This document shows, piece by piece, positions 20,494 to 30,635 of a stretch of DNA of 64,000 bases. The notes beneath the pieces were generated by a model. The model was not told the origin of the DNA. It saw only the letters and a list, made by a program, of their open reading frames with translations, and made no database searches. The position numbers were made by a program, and so were the translations under genes. Position 1 is the first letter of the stretch. Each line of letters opens with the position of its first letter. The DNA is from Anaerolineae bacterium (GTDB lineage Bacteria > Chloroflexota > Anaerolineae > Aggregatilineales > J027), in assembly GCA_021463865.1 (NCBI GenBank), contig JAJTXY010000006.1, positions 124,001-188,000 on the forward strand. Direction: 5' to 3'.

Positions 20494-21219
20494 ATGACCA
20501 CTTATCCCGATTTACAAGGCAAGGTCGCCATTATCACCGGGGCAGCAGGCGCACTTGCCGAAGCCGTCATTCAACGATTTCAAGCCGAAGGGGTTTTGCT
20601 GGCACTGGTTGACCGCGATCAGGGACGATTGGAGGCCAAACTGGGTGCGGTTGATCCCTCTAAATGTTTGTTGGTGGGTGGGGTGGAAATTTCCGATAAG
20701 GCTAAAGTCATGGAAGCCGTCGAAAAAATTACGGCCCATTTTGGCAAAATTCATATTTTGGTCAATATCGCAGGCGGCTACAGCGCGGGCAACCCTGTGC
20801 ATGAAACGGATGAAGAGACTTGGGATTCGATGGTGAATTCCAACGCCAAGTCGGTGTTTTTGATGAGCGGTGCGGTCATCCCAGCCATGTTACAACAAGG
20901 TGAGGGTGGACGGATCATCAATATTGGCGCGACGGGTGGCCTTAAAGGGGGCAAAAACTCGGCGGCCTATAGCGTGGCAAAATCCGCTGTTTTTCGTTTG
21001 ACAGAGAGCATGTCGGTTGAATTGAAGGACGCTCGAATTACGGTCAATGCTATTTATCCAAGCACGATTGACACCCCCGCCAACCGTGCCTCGATGCCGA
21101 ATGCTGATTTCAGTAAATGGGTGACAGCCGATTCAATGGCAGGGGTCATCGCATTTTTGGCTTCGGATGCGGCACGGGATGTCACTGGGGCGGCATTGCC
21201 TGTAACGGGTCGGTCATAA
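20494..21219 (+). CDS. SDR family oxidoreductase
   Basis: IITGAAGALAEAV, NIAGGYS, YSVAKSAVFRLTESM; start trimmed from 20437, alternative ATG 20479. Confidence 0.9.
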   Translation: MTTYPDLQGKVAIITGAAGALAEAVIQRFQAEGVLLALVDRDQGRLEAKLGAVDPSKCLLVGGVEISDKAKVMEAVEKITAHFGKIHILVNIAGGYSAGNPVHETDEETWDSMVNSNAKSVFLMSGAVIPAMLQQGEGGRIINIGATGGLKGGKNSAAYSVAKSAVFRLTESMSVELKDARITVNAIYPSTIDTPANRASMPNADFSKWVTADSMAGVIAFLASDAARDVTGAALPVTGRS

Positions 21220-21266
21220 CATAAGGGATTTAAGGGGACAGGCCGCATCTGACCTGTCCTCGAATT

Positions 21267-22343
21267 TTAGTAAATGTATTGTTCTTCGAGTTCATCTCGC
21301 AGGCGCAGATAGCTGTCGTAGCGTTCTTCGCTGATATGCCCCGCTTCAACCGCCCCACGTATGGCACAACCGGGTTCATGCCGATGAGAGCAGTCCGCGA
21401 ATTTACAGGTTTCTACATAGGGCCGCATCTCAATGAAATAGCTGTCCAGTTCATCCGGCTCTACATCCCATGGAACCATTGTGCGAAGGCCGGGGGTATC
21501 GGCGACATAGCCACCGTCATTCATTTTGATCAACTGGCTAAAGCGGGTGGTATGGCGGCCTTTAGTGGTGGCTTGGCTCACATCGTTGGTTTCGAGTTTT
21601 AACCCCTCCTGCATGGCATTGAGCAGGCTACTTTTGCCCACACCTGACGGACCGGTAAAGACCGATACCCGATTGGCATCGCCGCTTAGTAGGGTTTTCA
21701 GACCACCTAATCCCTCCTTTGTGAGGGCGCTGACCAAGAGGACTTGATAGCCGATTTTGCGATAGTCCTCGAACATAGCCTCAACTTCTTCGCGCTTCAC
21801 AAGGTCAATTTTGTTGATACAGATCACAATGGAGGGGATTTCGGCTTTTTCGGCACACACCAAAAAGCGGTCAATCGAGCGTGGATTGGGAGATGGGTTG
21901 GCGGCGGAAAATACAAATATCGCTTGGTCGGTATTCGCAATAATAATCTGTTCGCTCTCGGCGGACGTGCCAGCGGTAGATTCACGCGACACACGGGACA
22001 ATACATGTTGGCGTTCGGCAACTTTAATAATCGTGCCCTTGCCGGCGGTGTCTAATTCAAGGGTCACGGTGTCGTTTAGGGCCACCAAGTCGCTGCGGGA
22101 TGCGCCTTGACGCTGTTTGGCCCGTTGTGCGCCAATTTTGATCTTGCCGCTGATCTGGCAGGTGACAAGTCCGGCAGGTGTTTCGACGGTAAAAAAGCCA
22201 CTTTGCGAACGTATCACTCGTCCGGTTACTATTTTTTCGTTTTGAGCAGGGGCGGGAACAGGGTTAACGGGTTGAGCAATCGCGGGTGAAACCGCTTCGC
22301 GCGAAGTTTCCTGAACTTCAATGGGCAGTGTTGCAATATCCAA
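21267..22343 (-). CDS. rsgA: Ribosome small subunit-dependent GTPase A
   Basis: INKIDLV, FTGPSGVGKSSLLNAM, KGRHTTRF, DTPGLR, C-terminal zinc motif CKFADCSHRHEPGC. Confidence 0.97.
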   Translation of the reverse strand: MDIATLPIEVQETSREAVSPAIAQPVNPVPAPAQNEKIVTGRVIRSQSGFFTVETPAGLVTCQISGKIKIGAQRAKQRQGASRSDLVALNDTVTLELDTAGKGTIIKVAERQHVLSRVSRESTAGTSAESEQIIIANTDQAIFVFSAANPSPNPRSIDRFLVCAEKAEIPSIVICINKIDLVKREEVEAMFEDYRKIGYQVLLVSALTKEGLGGLKTLLSGDANRVSVFTGPSGVGKSSLLNAMQEGLKLETNDVSQATTKGRHTTRFSQLIKMNDGGYVADTPGLRTMVPWDVEPDELDSYFIEMRPYVETCKFADCSHRHEPGCAIRGAVEAGHISEERYDSYLRLRDELEEQYIY

Positions 22344-22667
22344 CTTTGAGGCTCCTTACTTGGTATACGATAACCACATAGCCACTAGGCGCATGACTCT
22401 GCCGCTATTCGCAGCAGTCGCGTGCGCGTCCTCCTTAGATAAACTTATTTGAACGATCTAGATATGAATGAAAAACGGTGGTTAGGACACTTGTTGACCG
22501 CAACAAGTTGATGGCGAGGTAGTCAGACATTTACCCCGTGATAACAGGCGCGTGGCAACATAATTATGTCGCATATTCACGATAACACACTTTGGCGCAT
22601 GGTGTCAACGAATTGAGGCCCCAATTGGGTATAGTAATCAAGGAATTTCTCAGGAGGCATAAGGAAT

Positions 22668-24038
22668 ATGGCTGTTACCCAAAAGCGACTCCGCTACAAA
22701 CTCAAAATCTATCTCCGTGCCGCGCTGATGATTGTCTTGGCCTTCACCATCAAAGATGGATTGCCTGATCGCAGTCGGGGAGGTCGTATTCATGCGGCTG
22801 CCCGCCCCTATGAGTTTAATTACATTGCGTGGGAGGTTGAGGCGTTGTGGAGTAAAGCCCGCCAATCCATGTGGGGCTATCAATCGTATGTGCCGGAAGC
22901 AGACCGGAAAGAGGCCATTCTGGAATATATTGAGTTGGTCGGGCAGCTATTGGATTTGCAGAGTCAATTAGAAGCGACCTACATCACCCCATCCGCCGCC
23001 AATGCCGATGTGCTGCGCCGTCAGATTACCGATTTGGAAAAGCGCCGCGCCGAACTACAGCCGATAGTCGAGCCGATGATTGAGAGCCAAGTGAGTACGG
23101 TACTGGCGGAACAGGGCTTTGGCGTAATGGGTCAGATTGTACCGCCAGTATCCTTCCGATTTGTCGAAACGCCGGATGTGTTGGTCGTGTCACCGCGCAA
23201 GGTCATCCGCCAAGATTTTGCTATTTCGCTGCGCCCGCTGGATGTGGACGAGGCCGCACAATTGGAGCAAGCAGTCGAAACGGTTTCGCCCAACGATGCG
23301 GCATATGTGACGGGGACTGGGGGAGTGGGCATTTGGCCTGCGATGGTAATAGAAAGTCGCTATCCGGCCTATGTTTTTGAAATCGTGGCGCACGAATGGT
23401 CACATCACTATTTATTCATGTTTCCGTTGGGGATGGAATATTTGGGTCTGCCAGAAACCCGTATCATCAATGAGACCGCTGCGACGGTGTTTGGTAATGC
23501 AATGGCCCTGTTGGTGTTAGATCGTTTTTATGAGAAAGAGGTGACGGATGGGAAAATCTGGATTCCCGATTACCCCACCCTTGCCGATTTTCAATCCCCC
23601 GCTGTTCAAACGCCAACGACGCCGACCATGCCTGAACCCATCCGTGACCCCGATGGCCCTCGCCCGACCACACGCGGCACGATCATCAATCGCACCCGCA
23701 TCACCACCGATTATCTTTTGGCGCTGGGTCGGGTAGATGCTGCCGAAGCCTATATGGAAAGTCGCCGTCAATGGCTGGGGATGCGCGTTTTAAATCAGGC
23801 ATGGTTCGCGTTTAATGGGGGCTATCAGGCCGATCCCGGTCAAGGTGGAGGGGCTTCGGTGGGGACGACGGTGGATGTCACCGACCCAGCATATCCCGGT
23901 GACCCGATTGGCCCTGCTATACATGAAATCGCCGAACTAGCACCCACACTAGGGGATTTTCTGAATATCATGCGGGATGTCACGACCCGGCAGGCATTGA
24001 TTGACACCCTCATTGAAGCACGGGCACGCTGGAAGTAG
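22668..24038 (+). CDS. Putative exported metallopeptidase-like protein
   Basis: N-terminal hydrophobic segment; HEWSHHYLF (HExxH) followed by NETAATVFGNAMALL. Confidence 0.72.
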   Translation: MAVTQKRLRYKLKIYLRAALMIVLAFTIKDGLPDRSRGGRIHAAARPYEFNYIAWEVEALWSKARQSMWGYQSYVPEADRKEAILEYIELVGQLLDLQSQLEATYITPSAANADVLRRQITDLEKRRAELQPIVEPMIESQVSTVLAEQGFGVMGQIVPPVSFRFVETPDVLVVSPRKVIRQDFAISLRPLDVDEAAQLEQAVETVSPNDAAYVTGTGGVGIWPAMVIESRYPAYVFEIVAHEWSHHYLFMFPLGMEYLGLPETRIINETAATVFGNAMALLVLDRFYEKEVTDGKIWIPDYPTLADFQSPAVQTPTTPTMPEPIRDPDGPRPTTRGTIINRTRITTDYLLALGRVDAAEAYMESRRQWLGMRVLNQAWFAFNGGYQADPGQGGGASVGTTVDVTDPAYPGDPIGPAIHEIAELAPTLGDFLNIMRDVTTRQALIDTLIEARARWK

Positions 24039-24042
24039 ATTG

Positions 24043-25455
24043 TTAAGGTATTGGGGTGGGTTCGGGTAGTTCCGCCCCGAATTCAAATGCCCCAATATCA
24101 CACACATTAGTACGAGGTGCGCCGCGCTCATCTATCTGGCTACATGCGGGGAGATGACCTGCTCCAATGGCGTTGCTGTTGTCTAACAGGGCATGGGTTT
24201 TGGTTGGGCCGCCGTGATCGGCCAGTTCAGGATCAAGCCCCTCTAATCGTTGGGAATTGGGACAGCTTCCATCACTATCGAGATTGGCATCTCCTGAGAC
24301 AACAGTATAGGCGGTCAAATTTAGGCAATCACCGCCCATATTTTCAGCGATGATCGTATTTTGGATGGTGAGTTCGCCTCCATCGGTCACAACCCCGCCC
24401 TGACTCTCACGTGCGTCCCGATTATTGTTGTAGATGGTGCTGTGGACAATAGAGGTTTCAACAGGCAAGCCCGCTGACGATACCTCATTCACAATTGCTG
24501 TGCCGCCATTGCCCGAAAACGTGCTGTTGACCACCGAAAGAAAACCTGAATTTTTGACCACATTCCCGATATTGTCAGCAAACAGGCTACCGTCTATGGT
24601 GAGGCGTCCATAGAACGCATTGAACACGGTTGCTTCGTTACGATAGAACACGGTATTTTGGACGGTCATTGTGCCTTCATTTTCAATGCCGCCCCCGCCA
24701 CCAAACCCCATGTCGGTGAGTTTACTGTCTACAAAGCCGCTTTCTTCAATGACTACGGTACTTTCTTTGCAGTTAAATATGCTGCCTACATTTGCGGAAA
24801 ACAAAGTGCCCGTAATGGTCGCTGTGCCGCCATCACAATTGCGAATGGCATCCCCTAAATTGCTCTCAAAAACGCTTTTGGATGTGGTGAGCGTTCCTCC
24901 AATATTGAGAATACCCGCTGCGTTATAGGCCCAACTGCCCCTATTGCCATCAATACGGCTTTCGATCAATGTGACTGTGCCACCCTGATTTTTGATCGCA
25001 CCCCCTTCCATAATGGTCGGGCTTTGCCAGCCATCGGCGCCCCTGACTGTGACATTCATGAGCGTTAGATTACCCTCCATTTGAAAATCGGGGTCATTGA
25101 GTACCAGAAAAATGCGAAAAACAGGGGCATCAGGGTCACGTTCAATTTCAAAACCTTGACCGTCAATGGTCATGGGGCTGGTAATCGGTGGGAGACCCGT
25201 TTCACCGTCGGTGTGGTCAGCCGCTTCAATCAGGGTAACATCGCGTGCCAAGACAATGGTATCCTCTCCAACCCCAGCCTCGCAGCCACCATACGCTTGG
25301 TCATCATTGGCACTGCGAATCGCATCAATGAGTCTGCAATCTCTGTCAACAGTGATGGTCGCGGCATGGGCGGTTTGATCGGCGAAGGGCACACTATGAA
25401 TCAGGGCAATAAACGAAATGACTACGGCAAGGCGCAGAAACGGGGTTATTTCCAT
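24043..25455 (-). CDS. Secreted right-handed parallel beta-helix protein (choice-of-anchor Q-like)
   Basis: Signal peptide; ITVDRDCRLIDAIRSANDDQAYGGCEAGVGEDTIVL; repeated G.tvtiesS.f..N.g strands; C-terminal RGAPRTNVCDIGAFEF. Confidence 0.88.
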   Translation of the reverse strand: MEITPFLRLAVVISFIALIHSVPFADQTAHAATITVDRDCRLIDAIRSANDDQAYGGCEAGVGEDTIVLARDVTLIEAADHTDGETGLPPITSPMTIDGQGFEIERDPDAPVFRIFLVLNDPDFQMEGNLTLMNVTVRGADGWQSPTIMEGGAIKNQGGTVTLIESRIDGNRGSWAYNAAGILNIGGTLTTSKSVFESNLGDAIRNCDGGTATITGTLFSANVGSIFNCKESTVVIEESGFVDSKLTDMGFGGGGGIENEGTMTVQNTVFYRNEATVFNAFYGRLTIDGSLFADNIGNVVKNSGFLSVVNSTFSGNGGTAIVNEVSSAGLPVETSIVHSTIYNNNRDARESQGGVVTDGGELTIQNTIIAENMGGDCLNLTAYTVVSGDANLDSDGSCPNSQRLEGLDPELADHGGPTKTHALLDNSNAIGAGHLPACSQIDERGAPRTNVCDIGAFEFGAELPEPTPIP

Positions 25456-25565
25456 TCACAGGTCTCCTGTAAATTGATCTAATAACCCCGATTATAAATT
25501 TCAGGTTAATTTTGAGAAGTGACACCTGAACAAAATTGTCTGCTGTTTAGCACTGAGACTCGGCC

Positions 25566-27722
25566 TTAAAATTCTGCCTCCTCGTTCAGCAATTTGCCCA
25601 TTTTCTGGTGTTCACGGCGGATGGCATGGGTGACATGTGACATGCGGATATAGGTTGAATCCTCGGATGCCGCCAAAAATGCCGATGCAATGGCCGCATT
25701 ACGAATATTGCCCCCTGCCATACGATAACGCCGTGCCACAAAGCCGAGGTCTACATCTTTGCCGATGGGTGCTCCGGTGGGGAAGCTGATTTGCCAAATT
25801 TTCAGGCGGTCTTCTTCTTCGGGGAAGGGAAAGTCTACCAAGAAATCGAGACGGCGCGTAAAGGCTTCGTCCAAGTTTTGACGCAGGTTGGTCGCCAAAA
25901 TCGCAATGCCATCGTAGCTTTCCATGCGCTGCAAAAGATAGCCGATTTCGATATTGGCATAGCGGTCATGACTGTCTTTGACCTCCGAACGCTTGCCAAA
26001 AAGGGCATCGGCTTCGTCGAAAAACAGAATCGCACCACTGTGTTCGGCGGCTTCAAACAACCTAGAGAGATTCTTCTCCGTTTCGCCGATGTATTTACTG
26101 ACGACGCTGGCAAGGTCAATTTTGTAGAGTTCGAGGCCAAGTTCTTTGGCGATGATTTCGGCGGCCATCGTTTTGCCCGTACCACTTTGCCCTGCGAACA
26201 AGGCCGAAAGCCCACGTGAATTGGCGACACGTCCGCCGAAACCCCATTTTTCATAGACCTGTACCGCATAACGCAGTTGATTGCATATTTCTTGTAGCTG
26301 TTGCACGCGGTCTTGGGGCAAGACGATATGCTCCCATGCGTAACGCGGTTGGATTTTGACGGCGAGATCGGTCAGCTTGCGATTATTTTGTTCGCGGCTG
26401 GCGCTATACAAATCTTCTAACGTCGGTTGACCTTCCCCGCGCCATGCTGCCATGTCGTAGGCCATCGAAACAGCGTCTCGGATTTGACCACCGGTCAGCT
26501 TGAACTTATAGGCGAGTTCATCAATATCGAGGGTGCTGCCGTTGAGATATTGCCGCCACTGCTGGACACGTTCATCATATTCTGGCACGCCCATTTCCAG
26601 CCGCAGCACCGAACGCTGCCGGGCTACCCCGCGCGGCTCCCATGTTTCACGACCACTGAGGATGACGGCATGAGAATAACGCAAAATTTCCTCCCACATC
26701 CAGCGTGGTGGGTCTTGATTGGTATCTAACATCACTTCCCAGCGGGAAATGAGCAAGGCTGCATCACGCAACAACCCCTCCCGGACGCCAAAGCGAAAGA
26801 CTTGGGCTGCCGAAACGCTAGGGGAATCCTGCTGCAATTGCTTGAGTGCCTGCAAATCAATTTCGATGAGGGAGCGACCCTGTTCCGCCGCTAGTGCATT
26901 GGCTACCGCGCGTTTGCCGCTGCCATAGCTGCCATAAAAATGAAAAATGGGCGCTTCTTGGCGATTGGCATTACGAAGGGCCTGTCGGAAATCTTCTTTA
27001 AGCACCAGCGATTCTAAATCCGTCGCTTGGTCGGTGATGGGGCGGATAACATTTTGCCATTGGGCTGGAACGGTATCCAAGCCTTGCACATATTGGGCGA
27101 GACGGGTATCCACTTTGAGGAAATGGTTGATAAAGGGCATGTGCTGTCCGCCGGATTCGGTGAAAGGAATCACAACAGCATAGCGGATTAACGTGGAGGT
27201 GTCGGTGAGATAACCGAGCAGTCGCGTGCGCTGTTCCCAATTGCCTCCCAATAAATTAATCACGACGTTGACCGTCGGTTGGCGTTTGGTGACATCATCC
27301 TGTAGATAACCATAGATGCGCTCATAACGGCGGTCAATGGCAGGGGCAAGGCATACTAGAAAAATATCAAATTCTTCTTCGCTCAATTCCAACGCCTCAA
27401 TGAGATGAAGCAAGCGAAGAGGAGTATTGATTTTCTTGGCATCGAGTTCAAGGGCGGTAATTCGATCCACCGCTCGACTGTACTGCTGCTGCAATACTGC
27501 GCTTGACTCTGGCGGCGGGGTAATGCTGTCCCATAGTCCAGCCCCCGGTGCAAGCCCCAGATGACGCTGCATTTCTTCATCTGAGATATATAATCCCTGA
27601 AATTCATTATTGGGGTCGAATCCGGCGGCCTGTGCCCGTTCAACAGCGAAACGCAGCAGTAGGTCAATCCGAATGAGGTGAGCCTGTAAATAGGCGAGAT
27701 TTAACGGGAGTGTTGTTTGCAT
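25566..27722 (-). CDS. AAA+ ATPase with degenerate first and canonical second ATPase domain
   Basis: Walker A GQSGTGKTMAAEII, Walker B ILFFDEADALFGKRSEVKDSHDRYAN; upstream degenerate GSYGSGKRAVANAL. Confidence 0.9.
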   Translation of the reverse strand: MQTTLPLNLAYLQAHLIRIDLLLRFAVERAQAAGFDPNNEFQGLYISDEEMQRHLGLAPGAGLWDSITPPPESSAVLQQQYSRAVDRITALELDAKKINTPLRLLHLIEALELSEEEFDIFLVCLAPAIDRRYERIYGYLQDDVTKRQPTVNVVINLLGGNWEQRTRLLGYLTDTSTLIRYAVVIPFTESGGQHMPFINHFLKVDTRLAQYVQGLDTVPAQWQNVIRPITDQATDLESLVLKEDFRQALRNANRQEAPIFHFYGSYGSGKRAVANALAAEQGRSLIEIDLQALKQLQQDSPSVSAAQVFRFGVREGLLRDAALLISRWEVMLDTNQDPPRWMWEEILRYSHAVILSGRETWEPRGVARQRSVLRLEMGVPEYDERVQQWRQYLNGSTLDIDELAYKFKLTGGQIRDAVSMAYDMAAWRGEGQPTLEDLYSASREQNNRKLTDLAVKIQPRYAWEHIVLPQDRVQQLQEICNQLRYAVQVYEKWGFGGRVANSRGLSALFAGQSGTGKTMAAEIIAKELGLELYKIDLASVVSKYIGETEKNLSRLFEAAEHSGAILFFDEADALFGKRSEVKDSHDRYANIEIGYLLQRMESYDGIAILATNLRQNLDEAFTRRLDFLVDFPFPEEEDRLKIWQISFPTGAPIGKDVDLGFVARRYRMAGGNIRNAAIASAFLAASEDSTYIRMSHVTHAIRREHQKMGKLLNEEAEF

Positions 27723-27858
27723 GGAGAATTCTAGCCTGCCAATAAGATAAGCATTAAGAATCGGATTCTGACAACTTCTATTCTAAATCCAACCCTAGCT
27801 TGCGCTATAATCAAACTTAAGTATACGACTTTATCCCCATGGGTTGGAAAACAACATA

Positions 27859-29280
27859 ATGCGTAACTTCGTGATTGTAGATAATCGCCTGCTGACGCCC
27901 TTTAATGAACCGGCCCGTAATTTATCAGTGGTCAGTTCCAATATTATGCCCAACTTTTTTGGGACGCCCACGCAGCTAAAAATTCATCAAAAAGAAGTGA
28001 CGGCCCGTGTCTTGGGGTCGTCTGCTGTCGAAGAAGATCTGCATCATATCAATGATTTGTTGCAAGCGCTCCAAAAACCCCGCCTAGACGCCAACCCCAA
28101 TGACGAAATTTTTGTTTATCGAGATAATATCTATTTTGATCAAGAGTTTTTGGACTATTTCTTGAAGGTGGCACGGAAACTGGGCAAACCCTGTCAGGCG
28201 GTGCTGCCGCTTGATGACCCAGCATGGGCCAAGTATACCTTGCCTCTTAGCAGTCTCCAGCGAATGTATCCGATGGAAGGCCCGCCCTACTGCCCGATTG
28301 ATATGTGGTATTTCCCCAAAGGCTGGGCGAATCCTGACGAATGGGTACCCATTGCCGTGCCATCTGGGGCGATAGAAAAGGGCTACTACAACATCCCCGA
28401 CAGCATGGCGAATATCAAGATTGACCCCGACAACGCCACCCAGATGCGCGAACAAGACTTGACCCATTGGCTTTCGGAGCGTACTTGTATCGTCATTGAA
28501 AGTTGGGTTCACCTATGGAATGCCACCATTCCATTGGGTACATTCTCGCAAGGCAGCCGTTTTGAAGAGTATGTCGCTAAACACAATGTTTTTGCCATGC
28601 GCTTGTTGATGCAGGCCGTGATGGAACAAAAACAAATGCTGTCCAGTTCGCGCGTGGTCAAGGTTGGAGCGGGTACGGAAATCCATCCTTCCGCAGTCAT
28701 CTTGGGGCCGACCAGTATCGGCAAAAACTGCGCGATTGGGCCGGGGGTGGTCTTGGACAACTGCGTCATTGGCGATAATGTCAATATCGCACAGGGCTGT
28801 CAACTGATGTTAAGCGTGGTAGGGCATAACTGCTTTTTACCCTTCCGGGCTGCCCTGTTTATGACGACGCTTATGGACAACACCATCGTTGCCCAAAATA
28901 CCTGTTTGCAGATGTGCGTGGTGGGCCGCAACAGCTTTGTCGGCGCAGGCACAACCTTTACCGATTTCAATCTTATTCCCACCCCCATCAAGGCGCTCAA
29001 TTTTGAGGGTGAGTTGGAAGATATTCGACAGCCCGTCATCGGCGGATGTATCGGGCATAACTGCCGGATTGGAGCGGGTATGGTGGTTTATCCGGCCCGC
29101 ACGATTGAATCCGACTCCGTGTTGATTGCCTCTCCGGATCGCCGCGTGATTATGAAAAACATCACCTATGAACAAAGTGACCATCACCGATTGAATCCCG
29201 AAGCCGCCAAGCAGCAAAAGCGGCTGTATCGGCGCGGTGAAATGGCAGATGAGCAGCAGTTATTGGAAGAATGGACTTAA
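27859..29280 (+). CDS. Left-handed beta-helix (hexapeptide repeat) nucleotidyl/acyltransferase-like protein
   Basis: VGAGTEIHPSAVILGPTSIGKNCAIGPGVVLDNCVIGDNVNIAQGC..; ATG at 27859 preferred over TTG 27844. Confidence 0.82.
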   Translation: MRNFVIVDNRLLTPFNEPARNLSVVSSNIMPNFFGTPTQLKIHQKEVTARVLGSSAVEEDLHHINDLLQALQKPRLDANPNDEIFVYRDNIYFDQEFLDYFLKVARKLGKPCQAVLPLDDPAWAKYTLPLSSLQRMYPMEGPPYCPIDMWYFPKGWANPDEWVPIAVPSGAIEKGYYNIPDSMANIKIDPDNATQMREQDLTHWLSERTCIVIESWVHLWNATIPLGTFSQGSRFEEYVAKHNVFAMRLLMQAVMEQKQMLSSSRVVKVGAGTEIHPSAVILGPTSIGKNCAIGPGVVLDNCVIGDNVNIAQGCQLMLSVVGHNCFLPFRAALFMTTLMDNTIVAQNTCLQMCVVGRNSFVGAGTTFTDFNLIPTPIKALNFEGELEDIRQPVIGGCIGHNCRIGAGMVVYPARTIESDSVLIASPDRRVIMKNITYEQSDHHRLNPEAAKQQKRLYRRGEMADEQQLLEEWT

Positions 29281-29318
29281 TTCGTCTTGAATGGGCAGAT
29301 TTCAGAGGAAATTCATAA

Positions 29319-30443
29319 ATGACCGACGACACCTTTTGTTTCATCATTCATCCCATCACCATCAAAAAAGATGTGTCGCGTAAATATCCCATTCTCGGCA
29401 AAATTTTGACTGAGGGGCAAATCAACTTTTTTTCGCAATTTTTTCCACCCGTCTACATCAGCGAAATTCATGGGGTGGTATCGCAAGATAACGGCAAAGA
29501 GGCGACAGGCTGGTTTATTGCCTGTCCCTTTACCCCGCCGACGATGATGCGCCTGCCCGTCGAAAAGGTCTACCGCAAAATTGTCGCCTGTGGGCATATG
29601 GCGGAGGAACTTGGCGCAAAGGTGCTCGGTTTGGGGGCGTATACCTCGGTGGTTGGGGATGCGGGGGCAGAAATCGCCAAGCGGCTAGATATTCCTGTAA
29701 CGAATGGCGATAGCTATACGGTCTACATCGCAGTCGAGGCCGTGCGAGAAGCTGCCCGTGTTATGGATATTCCCCTCGAACAATCCCGTGCTGCTGTGGT
29801 CGGGGCAACGGGCACGATTGGCAGTACGTGCGCGGAAATTTTGGCGGGGGATGTGGCGGAATTGATTTTGATAGGCCGCCGCGAAGAAGCCTTGAAAGAT
29901 GTATTTGAGCGCTGTCGGGGTAAAAAGGCCAAAGTGCGGTATGGTACCGATATTGAGGCGATTTATAATTCCGATCTGATTTTGACTGTGACCAGTGCTA
30001 CCCATGCCGTGATTGAGCCGGAACACATCAAACCCGGCGCGGTGCTGTGTGATGTAGCCCGTCCACGTGATGTCAGTTGGCGAGTGCATCAACAGCGCGA
30101 TGATGTACTGGTGATTGAGGGTGGCATGGTCGAAGTCCCCGGCCCGGTGGATTTTGGGTTTGATTTTGGCTTCCCCCCCGGCAAGGCCTTTGCTTGTATG
30201 GCAGAAACAATGGCGCTGGCACTTGAGGGGCGCTATGAAGATTACAGCGTTGGGAAATATATCTCGATTGACCAAGCGCTCGAAATCGGGGATATTTGTG
30301 CGCGACATGGCTTCAAACTCAGCGGTTTTCGTAGCTTTGAAAAAGCCGTGACGCCGGAACAAATTGACCGCGTGCGTGAGAAAGCGCAACAAAACCGCCG
30401 TTCGTGGACGCCCTATCGGGAACAGGCCATCCTTGTGCCATGA
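29319..30443 (+). CDS. Long-chain acyl-ACP reductase-like / NAD(P)-binding dehydrogenase
   Basis: VVGATGTIGSTCAEILAGDVAELILIGR; LGLGAYTSVVGDAGAEIAKRLDIPVTNGDSYTVYIAVEAV; resembles cyanobacterial AAR by eye. Confidence 0.78.
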   Translation: MTDDTFCFIIHPITIKKDVSRKYPILGKILTEGQINFFSQFFPPVYISEIHGVVSQDNGKEATGWFIACPFTPPTMMRLPVEKVYRKIVACGHMAEELGAKVLGLGAYTSVVGDAGAEIAKRLDIPVTNGDSYTVYIAVEAVREAARVMDIPLEQSRAAVVGATGTIGSTCAEILAGDVAELILIGRREEALKDVFERCRGKKAKVRYGTDIEAIYNSDLILTVTSATHAVIEPEHIKPGAVLCDVARPRDVSWRVHQQRDDVLVIEGGMVEVPGPVDFGFDFGFPPGKAFACMAETMALALEGRYEDYSVGKYISIDQALEIGDICARHGFKLSGFRSFEKAVTPEQIDRVREKAQQNRRSWTPYREQAILVP

Positions 30444-30496
30444 GTTAGCCTACGGAATGGATATAAAACCATTAGGGAAAAGTTGAGGCGCGGTAG

Positions 30497-30526
30497 TTGG
30501 TAAGCATTCAGGCTTCATGATATGAT
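30497..30526 (+). promoter_or_regulatory. Candidate sigma70-like promoter, ~100-nt leader
   Basis: TTGGTA-N18-TATGAT upstream of the response regulator at 30636. Confidence 0.45.
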
Positions 30527-30635
30527 TAACTTCTATAGGCACGCTTCATTTATCCAATAAATAGTAAGAGAGGAGGACGGCGCATCGCACCGTCGCCGCA
30601 ATCGGGGCGAACGTCACCTGCGCTAAATTGATTTT

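Noticed and set aside
29685-30392. 235-aa minus-strand ORF
   Set aside because: Antisense to the acyl-ACP-reductase-like gene; no recognisable domain.
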